A stretch of 26,868 nucleotides of DNA from Methanofastidiosum sp. (GCA_035362715.1 DAOSDU010000018.1:1-26868), one strand, 5' to 3'; positions 16,393 through 25,038 are shown, counted from the first letter of the stretch. Notes: generated by a model from the sequence alone, not told the origin. Made by a program: numbers and translations.

Positions 16393-17052
16393 TTATTTAT
16401 TATTTGATTTTAACTTTGCAATATCCTCATTTTTACCTATGATGGCAAGAGAGCTATTCTCAGTTATAGTGAAGCTCCCTCCAGGGATCAGATGAAAAGG
16501 TCCTTTTGGCCCCTCTTTCACGGCTATAACCTGTATTCCATAATTATCATCTAATTTTAATTCAGCAAGTGTCTTGCCCACATACTCTTTTGGAGCTTTT
16601 AGCTCAAAGATTTTATAATCAGGTTCGACAGGAAGCCAATTAATAAGATTCGGTGTTGTGAGCGTTTCTGCAAGTTCTATCGCAACATCTTTTTCAGGAT
16701 AGATTATCTTTGTGGCACCAACTAGCCCTAAAATACGGCCATGATCCTCATTTATTGCTTTTGCTATTATCTTTTCAATACCTAAATCTTTCAGATAGAG
16801 GGTAATCATAACACTTGCTTCAATATTGTCCCCCATACATACTATTGCCGCATCTACAGATTTATCCACAAACTCCGATAACACTTTCCTGTCAGTTGTA
16901 TCAGCAACAATTGCTTGGGTAACTAAATCTTTAATCTGCTCAACTTTTCTTTCTGATTCGTCAATAACTAAGACTTGATTTCCTAGTTTGTGAAGGGCAG
17001 TTGCAACATTTATGCCGAAATTCCCAAGACCAATAACTACAAATTGTTTCAT
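16393..17052 (-). CDS. ktrA: potassium-channel regulatory subunit, KtrA/TrkA family
   Basis: This cytoplasmic gating subunit binds nucleotides and controls potassium flow through its membrane partner. From the ATG at 17052 it has 219 aa. An RCK-N Rossmann domain has VVIGLGNFG (GxGxxG at residues 8-13) and an acidic residue ending the second strand (VLVIDES). An RCK-C domain follows from about 135, with PKEYVGKTLAELKL and GIQVIAV. An in-frame start at 17076 would add eight residues but overlaps the ktrB end. The start at 17052 is preferred because AAGTGATTTG, an SD-like match, directly precedes it. The gap to ktrB is 13 bp, so the two are one transcription unit. Confidence 0.9.
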   Translation of the reverse strand: MKQFVVIGLGNFGINVATALHKLGNQVLVIDESERKVEQIKDLVTQAIVADTTDRKVLSEFVDKSVDAAIVCMGDNIEASVMITLYLKDLGIEKIIAKAINEDHGRILGLVGATKIIYPEKDVAIELAETLTTPNLINWLPVEPDYKIFELKAPKEYVGKTLAELKLDDNYGIQVIAVKEGPKGPFHLIPGGSFTITENSSLAIIGKNEDIAKLKSNNK

Positions 17053-17065
17053 CAAATCACTTCTC

Positions 17066-18394
17066 TTATCCCACAAAGATATCTGCCTTTGGGTATTTAA
17101 AAGATATTTCCTTTTGTTTACCCAATAATGAAAATCCTATTGCCAATGGACCTATTCTCCCTATTAGCATAAGTGATATAATTACTAATTTTCCGATTGA
17201 ACTAAGGTGAGGAGTGATACCCAGAGAAAGACCAACAGTGCCAAGTGCAGAGACAATTTCAAAAAGAAGTGAAATGAAAGAGAATTCTTCTGTGAAAAGC
17301 AATATCCCTAAAGCAACGACTATAAAAATCATTGAAGTTATAAAAATACCAAAAGCTTTGTCTATTTTCTCAGGGGATATAATTCTCTTGAAGATATTTA
17401 CGTCTTTTTTGCCTTTTAGAAGATAATATGTGAATAGAACTAATACACCAAAGGTGCTTGACTTCATACCTCCTCCAGTTCCTCCAGAAGACGCACCTAT
17501 AAACATCAAGATCATCATGATAAAAAGGCTTGGTAGGCCCATAATAGATATATCAACGCTATTAAACCCAGTCGTGCTTGAGGATGATATTGCTTGAAAC
17601 AAAGACGCCATAATTGAATCGCCTTCAGAAATAAAAATAATAATGAATCCGAATAATATTAGGGTTATTGTTAGCAAGAAGCTAAATTTGGCATAGACTG
17701 AGAGCTTCTTTTGTTCCTTTTTATAAGATGCTCCGATGAATCTTAAGACATCATAGATAACAAAAAATCCGATTGCCCCAAGTATGCACAAAATGCTGAT
17801 GACTACGTTCAATAAAATACTGCTTTGGTATCCTATAAATCCATCTTTGAATAGTGAGAATCCTGCGGTGCAGAAAGCAGAGACTGAGTGAAAGACTCCC
17901 AAATACAAAGCATCATTAAAACCAAAATCTTTTGTCCAATAAAGAGTGAGCACTAAAGCGCCCAAAGCTTCTATTGTGAATGTAATTACTGTTATTATTT
18001 TTACAAACCATATCATATTAACTGTCGTTGGTCTCTTAACTGATTCTCTTAGTAGTATTCTATCTGTGATGGATATTTTTCCTCCAAGTCCCAAGACCAT
18101 TAATGTAACCCCTATCATATACCCAAGTGCGCCAATCTGGAATAATAGCAATATTATTCCTTGGCCAAAAAGAGAATAATATGTTCCAGTATCTTCGACT
18201 ATAAGGCCAGTCGTAGTTGAAGCCGAAGTAGAAGTGAAAAGAGCGTCAATATAATTTTGAGAGATACTAGATGAGGAAGCTATAGGTAACATAAGCAATA
18301 ATGACCCTATTATTGATATGGAAATATACCCTATTACCAGTAACTGAATTGGCGTTAAAACATCCCATACCTTTTCTAGAGTGATTTTCTTCAT
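17066..18394 (-). CDS. ktrB: potassium uptake membrane subunit, KtrB/TrkH family
   Basis: This 442-aa membrane protein forms the ion-conducting subunit. It is made of four M1-P-M2 units, each with a pore loop. The selectivity-filter glycines are visible as Gly63 (ASTTTGL), Gly178 (AFCTAGF), Gly276 (SSSTTGF) and Gly388 (ALGTVGL). The sequence GASSGGTGGGMKSSTFG at about 300-316 is the mobile loop region typical of the family. The length fits KtrB better than the longer TrkH. The start ATG at 18394-18392 lies about 23 bp after a TATA-like element, so the message is probably leaderless. KtrB proteins often use sodium to drive or stimulate uptake; that is family knowledge, not visible here. Confidence 0.92.
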   Translation of the reverse strand: MKKITLEKVWDVLTPIQLLVIGYISISIIGSLLLMLPIASSSSISQNYIDALFTSTSASTTTGLIVEDTGTYYSLFGQGIILLLFQIGALGYMIGVTLMVLGLGGKISITDRILLRESVKRPTTVNMIWFVKIITVITFTIEALGALVLTLYWTKDFGFNDALYLGVFHSVSAFCTAGFSLFKDGFIGYQSSILLNVVISILCILGAIGFFVIYDVLRFIGASYKKEQKKLSVYAKFSFLLTITLILFGFIIIFISEGDSIMASLFQAISSSSTTGFNSVDISIMGLPSLFIMMILMFIGASSGGTGGGMKSSTFGVLVLFTYYLLKGKKDVNIFKRIISPEKIDKAFGIFITSMIFIVVALGILLFTEEFSFISLLFEIVSALGTVGLSLGITPHLSSIGKLVIISLMLIGRIGPLAIGFSLLGKQKEISFKYPKADIFVG

Positions 18395-18416
18395 CTGGTC
18401 TATCTTTTTTATTTTC

Positions 18417-18426
18417 TTTTATATCT
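18417..18426 (-). promoter_or_regulatory. TATA-box candidate for ktrB-ktrA
   Basis: The minus strand reads AGATATAAAA. It is 23 bp from the ktrB start codon, which matches a leaderless archaeal transcript. Confidence 0.45.
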
Positions 18427-18461
18427 ATTTCTTTTATTTTATTGAAATCCTTAAGATTAAA

Positions 18462-18469
18462 TTTATATT
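18462..18469 (+). promoter_or_regulatory. TATA-box candidate for the cytosine deaminase gene
   Basis: TTTATATT lies 31 bp before the ATG at 18501, placing the transcript start about 8 bp before it. This element and the ktrB box lie in the same 106-bp divergent intergenic region. Confidence 0.45.
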
Positions 18470-18500
18470 AATTGAAAAAGAAATACTGTTTGGCGAGAAT

Positions 18501-19769
18501 ATGGATTTAATTTTGAGAAATGCTAGATTAAACGATAATAATTATTTAGTTGATATAGGGATTTGCAATGGCAAGTTTTCTGAGATAAAAAAGAACATTA
18601 CTAAGAAAGGTGAAGAAGAAATCGATTTGAATGGAAGATTTGTTTCCCCACCTCTAGTTGAGATACATGTGCACATGGACGCAGCCCTTACTGTGGGCGA
18701 GCCTAGATATAATCTCGGGGGCTCGCTATTAGAAGGGATTGATATATGGGCGGAGAGAAAAAAGACCCTTACAAAAGAAGATGTCAAGGCTAGGGTAAGG
18801 AAAGCGTTGAAGTGGGAGCTTGCAAACGGAGTTACAAGAGTTAGGACCCATGTTGACGTTTGTGATCCCTCTCTAAATGCGCTCAATGCTATGGTAGAAA
18901 TTAAAAAGGAGTTCAAGAATTATATCGATGTTCAGATAGTCGCATTTCCCCAGGAAGGAATCTTTTCATATCCCGATGGAGAAGAATTGATGAGAAAGGC
19001 AATGGAGAAAGGCGCAGATGTAGTGGGAGGAATCCCCCATTATGAGTGGACAAGAGAGGACGGTGTAAAGGACGCAATATTTGCAGTTTCATTAGGAAAA
19101 GAGCTAGGCAAAATGGTGGATCTTCATATAGATGAAACTGATGATGATCATTCAAGATTTGTTGAAGTTTTAGCAGCAGAAACAATAAAGAAGAATCACC
19201 AAGGAAAAGTCACGGCAAGTCATACTACTGCAATGCACTCTTACAATAATGCTTACGCCTTCAAGCTATTAGGATGGATTAAGAAGGCAGAGCTAAATAT
19301 GGTCACAAATCCTCTTGATAATTCTGTTCTTCAGGCAAGATTTGACACATATCCAAAAAGAAGGGGCCACACTAGGGTAAAAGAGATGGACGCAATGGGG
19401 ATAAATGTCTCTATAGCTGATGATTCTATCATGGATCCATGGTATCCTCTTGGGCTTGGAGACCCTTTGCAGGCGGCCTTTGTTTTTGTCCATTACGGCC
19501 AGATGTCTGGGTACAATGAAATGATGAGATTGATTGAGATGATTACAACAAATCCGGCCAAAGCGTTTGGCGCCAAGGATTATGGCATTAAGGAAGGAGC
19601 TCCTGCTGACCTAGTAGTATATGATGCACCAACAGCAATAGATGCAATAAGGCTAGTTGCTAGGAGATACTTAGTTATCAAAAATGGTAAGACCATAGCA
19701 CAAACAAAACCATACGAGACTAGTGTATTCCTAAATGGAAAAGAAGAGGCAATAGACTTTATTAAATAA
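18501..19769 (+). CDS. codA: cytosine deaminase, CodA-like amidohydrolase
   Basis: This enzyme hydrolyses cytosine to uracil and ammonia for pyrimidine salvage, in the cytoplasm. It has 422 aa, the usual CodA length. Metal and substrate residues are all visible: His56 and His58 (EIHVHMD), Gln151 (AFPQEG), His209 with Glu212 (DLHIDETDDD), His241 (ASHTTAMHSYN), and the aspartates of IADDS near 307-308. The stretch FDTYPKRRG is also typical of CodA. An in-frame extension to 18381 is rejected because it reads as low-complexity Phe/Ile and runs into the ktrB promoter. No cytosine permease is next to it. Arginine codons are AGA or AGG, as in its archaeal neighbours. Activity on a related ring (isoguanine, creatinine) is possible but less likely. 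Confidence 0.88.
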   Translation: MDLILRNARLNDNNYLVDIGICNGKFSEIKKNITKKGEEEIDLNGRFVSPPLVEIHVHMDAALTVGEPRYNLGGSLLEGIDIWAERKKTLTKEDVKARVRKALKWELANGVTRVRTHVDVCDPSLNALNAMVEIKKEFKNYIDVQIVAFPQEGIFSYPDGEELMRKAMEKGADVVGGIPHYEWTREDGVKDAIFAVSLGKELGKMVDLHIDETDDDHSRFVEVLAAETIKKNHQGKVTASHTTAMHSYNNAYAFKLLGWIKKAELNMVTNPLDNSVLQARFDTYPKRRGHTRVKEMDAMGINVSIADDSIMDPWYPLGLGDPLQAAFVFVHYGQMSGYNEMMRLIEMITTNPAKAFGAKDYGIKEGAPADLVVYDAPTAIDAIRLVARRYLVIKNGKTIAQTKPYETSVFLNGKEEAIDFIK

Positions 19770-19862
19770 TATTTATTATTAAATAGAATTTATAAATATT
19801 TGCTATTTCTTAATTAAACTTTAAAGTATATCCGATAAGTATTTGAGGATAAACTTATTATA
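19770..19862 (+). promoter_or_regulatory. catalase upstream region
   Basis: This 93-bp AT-rich gap holds two TATA-like stretches: TTTATAAATA at about 19789 and AAAGTATATC at about 19822. The second would start a transcript close to 19850. No SD precedes the ATG at 19863; the strong SD lies after it, at 19870-19877. Confidence 0.3.
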
Positions 19863-21347
19863 ATGAAGGAAGGAGGTTTTAAAATAGAAGAGAAAAATAA
19901 GAAAAAGTTGACTACAGTTGCCGGCGCACCTGTGGCTGACAATCAAAATACAATGACTGCGGGACCTAGAGGCCCTGTATTGCTACAGGATGTATGGTAT
20001 CTTGAAAAATTAGCTCATTTTGATAGAGAAGTTATACCTGAGAGGAGAATGCATGCAAAAGGCTCTGGTGCATATGGAACATTTACAGTAACACATGATA
20101 TTACAAAGTATACCAAGGCAAAGATTTTCTCTGAAATTGGAAAGAAAACTGAGATGTTTGTACGTTTTTCAACAGTTGCTGGTGAGCGTGGTGCTGCAGA
20201 TGCAGAGCGTGATATCCGTGGCTTTGCTATGAAATTTTATACAGAAGAAGGCAACTGGGACCTTGTTGGAAACAATACTCCAGTTTTTTTCCTTCGTGAC
20301 CCACTTAAATTTCCCGATTTAAATCACGCGGTAAAACGTGACCCTCGTACAAATATGAGGAGTGCAAAAAATAACTGGGACTTTTGGACATCACTTCCCG
20401 AAGCATTACATCAGGTAACTATCACTATGAGTGACAGGGGTATCCCATTATCTTTTAGACACATGCACGGTTTTGGTAGCCACACTTTTAGTATGATTAA
20501 TGCCAAGAATGAACGAGTATGGGTCAAATTCCATCTTGTTTGTCAACAAGGCATCAAAACCTTGACAGATGCAGAAGCTGAAGCCGTAATAGCGAAGGAT
20601 CGAGAAAGCAATCAGCGTGACCTTCTCGAAAGCATCGACCGTGGAGATTTCCCTAAATGGAAGATGTTTATACAGGTAATGACTGAAGAGCAAGCAAATA
20701 ACATGCCTTACAATCCTTTCGATTTGACAAAGATCTGGTATAAGAAAGATTTCCCATTGATAGAGGTTGGGTATTTTGAACTAAATAGAAATCCAGATAA
20801 TTATTTTGCAGAAGTTGAACAAGCAGCTTTTAACCCCGCCAATGTTGTCCCTGGGATAGGCTTTTCACCAGATAAAATGCTTCAGGGAAGACTGTTCTCT
20901 TATGGCGATGCACAACGTTACAGATTAGGCGTCAATCATCATCAGATACCTGTAAACGCACCAAGATGCCCTGTAAACAGTTACCATAGGGATGGGCAAA
21001 TGAGGGTTAACAATAATGCAGGCAGCACTCTTGCATATGAACCTAACAGCTATGGAGAATGGCAAGAACAACCAGGTTTCAAAGAACCACCACTTTCTAT
21101 AAATGGTCCAGCAGACAATTGGAACTTCCGGGAAGATGACGATGATTACTATACTCAACCAGGCAAACTTTTTAGATTGATGAATTCTGAGCAGCAAAAA
21201 GCATTATTTGAGAATACTGCTCGTGCCATGGGGGAGGCTCCAAAACATGTTAAAATCAGACACATCGGAAACTGCTTGAAAGTTGACCCTGCTTATGGCA
21301 AGGGAGTTGCGGACGCATTAGGGATATCGTTAGACGAAGTAAAATAA
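19863..21347 (+). CDS. monofunctional haem catalase
   Basis: This enzyme splits hydrogen peroxide into water and oxygen. It is a small-subunit clade catalase of 494 aa. The active-site His64 (RRMHAKGSGAYG), Asn137 (VGNNTPVFF) and haem-ligand Tyr347 (RLFSYGDAQRYR) are all present, and the conserved N-terminal GAPVADNQNTMTAGPRGP is complete. The first ATG (19863) adds seven unusual residues. The homologous start would be at residue 8, but that codon is ATA and has an excellent SD just before it. Arginine use differs from its neighbours: I count 11 CGT codons, mostly in the first half, against none in the adjacent deaminase gene. This suggests acquisition from a bacterium. Confidence 0.95.
   Translation: MKEGGFKIEEKNKKKLTTVAGAPVADNQNTMTAGPRGPVLLQDVWYLEKLAHFDREVIPERRMHAKGSGAYGTFTVTHDITKYTKAKIFSEIGKKTEMFVRFSTVAGERGAADAERDIRGFAMKFYTEEGNWDLVGNNTPVFFLRDPLKFPDLNHAVKRDPRTNMRSAKNNWDFWTSLPEALHQVTITMSDRGIPLSFRHMHGFGSHTFSMINAKNERVWVKFHLVCQQGIKTLTDAEAEAVIAKDRESNQRDLLESIDRGDFPKWKMFIQVMTEEQANNMPYNPFDLTKIWYKKDFPLIEVGYFELNRNPDNYFAEVEQAAFNPANVVPGIGFSPDKMLQGRLFSYGDAQRYRLGVNHHQIPVNAPRCPVNSYHRDGQMRVNNNAGSTLAYEPNSYGEWQEQPGFKEPPLSINGPADNWNFREDDDDYYTQPGKLFRLMNSEQQKALFENTARAMGEAPKHVKIRHIGNCLKVDPAYGKGVADALGISLDEVK
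19870..19877 (+). promoter_or_regulatory. strong Shine-Dalgarno site inside the catalase reading frame
   Basis: AAGGAGGT lies seven bases before the ATA codon at 19884-19886, the ideal distance for a start. The ATA is in frame with the catalase, exactly where homologues begin. In frame, the nearest ATG (19863) lies upstream of this site. Confidence 0.6.
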
Positions 21348-21374
21348 TTCATTAATTATAAGATTTAATTTTAA

Positions 21375-21380
21375 TTTTTT
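21375..21380 (+). terminator. T-run after the catalase gene
   Basis: Six T residues lie 28 bp after the catalase stop, preceded by an AT-rich stretch with further short T-runs. This would separate the catalase transcript from the PAS sensor gene. Confidence 0.35.
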
Positions 21381-21452
21381 ATAAATATTATATCTGACAT
21401 ACTGAGATTAAATCGAAACATTTAATAAAGAAAATTTAAATTATACCTTTGA

Positions 21453-23633
21453 ATGGTAATAGATTTAAAGAAAAAATATTTTTCGATAGCTAAAGATAAA
21501 GGTTTCACCGATGTTTTAAATTACCTCTATGGCTTATATGAAAATCTGCCAATGCCATCGGCTATTATTAATCAGGATTATAAGATTTCAGAAGTTAACC
21601 ACAAATTTTTACGCTTTTTTAAATATGAAAGAGACGAAGTAATTGGAAAAAGTATTCTGGAATTTATTGTATCAGAGCATAAAGAAATTTTTTGTAGTTC
21701 AATAAAACAATTAGATAATTTTGATGACATCTCCAAAATAGAATTTGAAATGCTGGATAAATTAGGAAACAATATCCTTATTTGTTTCTCTGCAACAATT
21801 GCTAATAAATTCTCAGAGAATTCTCTAGAAATCTTTTGCATTATGGAAGATATTACACTAAAAAAGTCTTGTGAAATAAATCTAGAATCAAAAAATCTAG
21901 AAATGTCATTGCTGCTAGATAACATGGAAGCACATGTGTGGTATCTAAAAGATAGCGAGACTTATGGATTTGTAAACAAAGCGCATGCCGATTTTTTGGG
22001 GTATTCCGTAGACTACTTAACAAACCGTAATCTTAATGAGTTTTTATCGAAAGATATTGCAGAAATCTGTATCAAAGGAAACGAAGAAGTATTTTCTAAA
22101 AAAGTTACTATCCATACAGAAGAACGGGCTCCCAATTCTAAAGGTGAAAATAGGCTTTTAGATATAACAAAGACGCCATTAATTGATTCGATTGGAAATG
22201 TAAAATACGTTATCTGCATTGCATCTGATGTCACGGATAAAAAAGCCGTAGAAGATAAATTGAGAGAGAGTCAGAATAGGCTAAACTCTCTTTTTGAAGG
22301 TTCAATTGATGCAATATGGGCTTCAAAAGTAGACGGAACAATAGTTGAAGCAAATCAAGCTGCTGCAGATATGTTGGGGTGCGACCTTAAAGAATTGATT
22401 GGTTCAAACATAACTAATTTTTATGTAAATCCTAAAGATAGGGTATTATTTAGGCAAGAAGTTGAGAAAAACAAATCCGTAAAGGATTATGGGATAAAAC
22501 TTAAACGAAAAGATGGAAAAGAAATAGATTGTGTATTCTCTTCTTCAATATGGGCAAACTCCAATGGAGAAATATTGGGTTATATTGGAATTGTACATGA
22601 TATAACACATATCATAAAAACTACCAATGAACTTGTAGATTCGAGATACCTTTTACAGAATATAATAGATTCCCTCCCAGATGCTACTTTTTCAATTGAT
22701 AATGGAGGCAATGTACTCTCTTGGAATAAGAGAATTGAAGAGATGACTGGAATAAAATCAGAAGAGATTATTGGAAAAGGAAATCATGAATATTCCATAC
22801 CTTTTTACAGGGAACGCAGGCCCGGATTGGTCGATCTTATACTGAACTCTGAAAAAGAGTTTGACATAAGGTATGATAACCTAAGAAGAGAGGGGGATAC
22901 AATTGAAGGAGAAGCAAAAATATTCAATTCCAAAGGAGAAATACTTGATGTATGGGCAAAGGCAACTACGCTTCGTGATGCCAGTGGTAAAACTATAGGT
23001 GCAATTGAAAGTATTAGGGACATAACAGAAGCGAAATCAATAGAAAATGATTTGAAGAAAGTTTACATGGCAATTGACCAAGGCCCAGGTATAGTCGTAA
23101 TCACAGATATAAAAGGGAATATCGAATATGCCAATCCCAAATTTGTTGAAGTTACTGGATATACTGCAGAAGATGTATTGGGTGAAAATCTCAGGATAAT
23201 GAAATCAAATTTTCTGCCTTCGGAATTTTATACAAGTCTTTGGGATACAATCTCTTCAGGTTATACCTGGAAAGGAGAATTTCACAATAAAAAGAAAGAT
23301 GGAAATTATTACTGGGAATATGCCACAATTTCTCCAGTTAGGAATGAAAAAGGAGAAATTACAAACTACATAAAAGTTTCCGAAGATATCACGATGAAAA
23401 AGAGGGTCAAAAAACAATTAGATGAAAATCTAGAATATTTTGCCCATCTTGTTGACCATATTAGAAATCCATTGGCTATATTAAGTGGATTTGCTCAAGT
23501 CGAAGTTCAAAATGAAAAAACCAAAGGCAGGATTATAAGGCAAATCGATAGAATAGAAAATATTATTACTCTTTTAGATAAAGGTTGGATGGATACAGAA
23601 GATACAAGAAGATTTCTTAAAAAATACGAATAG
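21453..23633 (+). CDS. five-PAS soluble sensor with degenerate dimerisation tail
   Basis: This 726-aa protein has no membrane helices. PAS domains lie at about 28-145, 150-270, 275-390, 400-525 and 530-650, the last reading FVEVTGYTAEDVLGEN. The C-terminal 70 residues match the tail of the broken sensor gene: ENLEYFAHLVDHIRNPLAIL, then GWMDTEDTRRFLKKYE. The tail aligns with a histidine-kinase phosphoacceptor helix, but Asp668 stands where His is expected. His665 and His669 are nearby; only His665 is shared with the paralogue. No ATPase domain follows, so it is not a self-sufficient kinase. It may form mixed dimers with real kinases, pass on a conformational signal, or accept phosphate from another kinase. 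The ATG at 21453 has no SD, but a TATA-like TTTAATAA at 21421 lies at the distance expected for a leaderless message. Confidence 0.85.
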   Translation: MVIDLKKKYFSIAKDKGFTDVLNYLYGLYENLPMPSAIINQDYKISEVNHKFLRFFKYERDEVIGKSILEFIVSEHKEIFCSSIKQLDNFDDISKIEFEMLDKLGNNILICFSATIANKFSENSLEIFCIMEDITLKKSCEINLESKNLEMSLLLDNMEAHVWYLKDSETYGFVNKAHADFLGYSVDYLTNRNLNEFLSKDIAEICIKGNEEVFSKKVTIHTEERAPNSKGENRLLDITKTPLIDSIGNVKYVICIASDVTDKKAVEDKLRESQNRLNSLFEGSIDAIWASKVDGTIVEANQAAADMLGCDLKELIGSNITNFYVNPKDRVLFRQEVEKNKSVKDYGIKLKRKDGKEIDCVFSSSIWANSNGEILGYIGIVHDITHIIKTTNELVDSRYLLQNIIDSLPDATFSIDNGGNVLSWNKRIEEMTGIKSEEIIGKGNHEYSIPFYRERRPGLVDLILNSEKEFDIRYDNLRREGDTIEGEAKIFNSKGEILDVWAKATTLRDASGKTIGAIESIRDITEAKSIENDLKKVYMAIDQGPGIVVITDIKGNIEYANPKFVEVTGYTAEDVLGENLRIMKSNFLPSEFYTSLWDTISSGYTWKGEFHNKKKDGNYYWEYATISPVRNEKGEITNYIKVSEDITMKKRVKKQLDENLEYFAHLVDHIRNPLAILSGFAQVEVQNEKTKGRIIRQIDRIENIITLLDKGWMDTEDTRRFLKKYE

Positions 23634-23643
23634 ATAATATTTT

Positions 23644-24405
23644 CTAAGTCTTTCCAAGAGTGCATTCATAGATCTTTCCAGTAATAACCTCAGTCTGAAT
23701 TAATAGATCAACTAGGGGAAAAATATCTTTGGGGTAAAGCTTTCTCTTTAGGAGCTGACCTTCAATAATCTTTTCTTCTATTTCTGCCACACTTATATTT
23801 GTTCTTCTTGATTGTAGCTCAATTTCTTTTTCATGCCTTTCAGTAAAAACATAAGTTGGAGATATCCCGTTAACCTTGATATTGTATTTTGCAGCCTCAC
23901 TTGCGGAATACTTTATTAGAGCTTCAAGTCCTGCCTTTGCAATTCCGTAGGGGGCTTTATTATATGAAACATCTTTTGACGATGAAGAAACAAAATGCAA
24001 TACATTGCCTCCCTGATCGCCATTTCTTTTCATATATTTGATTGATTCTTTTGTCAGCATGAAAGCAGTTTTAAGATTCGTATCAATCACTTTATCATAT
24101 TCCTCAATTGGGAAATCTTCAATGGGATGGGAATAGAGGCTACCTCCAATGGTATTGATCATCACATCAAGTCTTCCGTATTCCTCAATGATGTAGCTAA
24201 AAAGGAATTTGAGATTGTCCTCTGAGTTCAGGTCCATGGGCATGTAGTTGAACTTCTCATCTTCCTTTATCCTTGTAAAATCCTGGAGATTCTTCCTGCC
24301 GCTTCCTATTAGAATCTTAACATTCCTATTCAAGTGCTCTAGGATGGGTTTACCAATCCCCCCGCTTGCACCTGTCAGCAAAATTACCTTTTCGGAGAGT
24401 TCCAT
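23644..24405 (-). CDS. short-chain dehydrogenase/reductase
   Basis: This 253-aa classical SDR has the NAD(P)-binding motif TGASGGIG at 11-18, the strand with Asn84 (VMINTIGGS, a variant of NNAG), catalytic Ser near 140 (FVSSSS) and the Tyr153-xxx-Lys157 pair (YGIAK). ISPTYVFTE follows, as in the family's PG/PT loop. The enzyme should oxidise an alcohol or reduce a ketone with a nicotinamide cofactor. The substrate cannot be told, since the C-terminal part that sets it is not diagnostic. It converges on the PAS sensor gene with 10 bp between stops and diverges from the small GTPase gene, so it is probably transcribed alone. Confidence 0.88.
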   Translation of the reverse strand: MELSEKVILLTGASGGIGKPILEHLNRNVKILIGSGRKNLQDFTRIKEDEKFNYMPMDLNSEDNLKFLFSYIIEEYGRLDVMINTIGGSLYSHPIEDFPIEEYDKVIDTNLKTAFMLTKESIKYMKRNGDQGGNVLHFVSSSSKDVSYNKAPYGIAKAGLEALIKYSASEAAKYNIKVNGISPTYVFTERHEKEIELQSRRTNISVAEIEEKIIEGQLLKRKLYPKDIFPLVDLLIQTEVITGKIYECTLGKT

Positions 24406-24477
24406 AATTATAATTGTGGATTTACTAAATTAAATAATTATCTGATTAATTTGTATTTATATTCAACAATACCAATA

Positions 24478-24490
24478 ACTTTATATATTA
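24478..24490 (+). promoter_or_regulatory. TATA-box candidate for the small GTPase gene
   Basis: ACTTTATATATTA is one of the best TATA matches in the window. It places the transcript start near 24512, leaving a leader of about 30 bases that carries the SD. Confidence 0.55.
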
Positions 24491-24530
24491 TTAGATAACT
24501 ATATTGATTAGCAATAGTAATTAGTACTTT

Positions 24531-24536
24531 GAGGAG
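24531..24536 (+). promoter_or_regulatory. Shine-Dalgarno site of the small GTPase
   Basis: GAGGAG lies 6 bp before the ATG at 24543 and fixes that start. Confidence 0.55.
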
Positions 24537-24542
24537 ATTATT

Positions 24543-24995
24543 ATGGAAGATGTTAAGGTTGTTGTCTTTGGAAAGGAAAACGCTGGGAAGAGCACTCTAA
24601 TCAAAGCTATAGAGCACGACGCAATAAACATTGATAAGAATAATACTACAGTTTCAATGGATTATGGAAGAGCGATTGTTGGCGGAAGAAAAATTCATTT
24701 TTACGGAACACCAGGGCAGGAAAGATTTGACTTCATGCGGGACATCTTATCAAAGGGTGCAAACATAGGCATAATGGTTTTGGATTCTACAATGAATATC
24801 TCAGAATTTGACATACACCTTTTACAGGAATTAAAACATAAAGGAATCCCATGCTTAATATTTTTGAACAAGAGCGACATTGCTGACACAGAAGCGATAA
24901 AAAGAAAATTCAATGGATTTCCAGTAATAGCTGGATCTGCAAAGATGGGAAATGGCATAGATGAATTAATCCATTCGCTTGTAGACCTTGCATAG
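24543..24995 (+). CDS. small Ras-like GTPase (COG2229-type)
   Basis: This 150-aa protein is essentially only a G domain. The P-loop GKENAGKS spans 10-17, the G3 region is GTPGQE at 55-60, G4 is NKSD at 109-112, and G5 is SAK at 132-134. The G3 motif has Gly where Ras has Asp, which is usual in the prokaryotic family related to MglA and the SRP-receptor beta-like GTPases. Such proteins act as switches and often work with a roadblock/LC7 protein; none is encoded nearby. Clear TATA and SD signals show its own promoter. ribK follows 43 bp later and has an apparently separate leaderless promoter. The cellular role cannot be told. Confidence 0.85.
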   Translation: MEDVKVVVFGKENAGKSTLIKAIEHDAINIDKNNTTVSMDYGRAIVGGRKIHFYGTPGQERFDFMRDILSKGANIGIMVLDSTMNISEFDIHLLQELKHKGIPCLIFLNKSDIADTEAIKRKFNGFPVIAGSAKMGNGIDELIHSLVDLA

Positions 24996-25007
24996 AATCC
25001 CAATAAC

Positions 25008-25018
25008 CTTTTAAATTT
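25008..25018 (+). promoter_or_regulatory. TATA-box candidate for ribK-pyrH-trm5
   Basis: TTTTTAAATTT lies about 25 bp before the ATG at 25039, which has no SD. The arrangement fits a leaderless transcript. Confidence 0.4.
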
Positions 25019-25038
25019 ACTAAAATAATCTTTAATAT

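Noticed and set aside
18381..18500. N-terminal extension of the cytosine deaminase by 40 residues
   Set aside because: The extension is a low-complexity Phe/Ile stretch that covers the divergent promoter region. The family's start matches the ATG at 18501.
24543..24995. Degenerate GTPase because the G3 Asp is replaced by Gly
   Set aside because: GTPGQERF is the normal form of this motif in the prokaryotic family this protein belongs to, so it is not a sign of decay.
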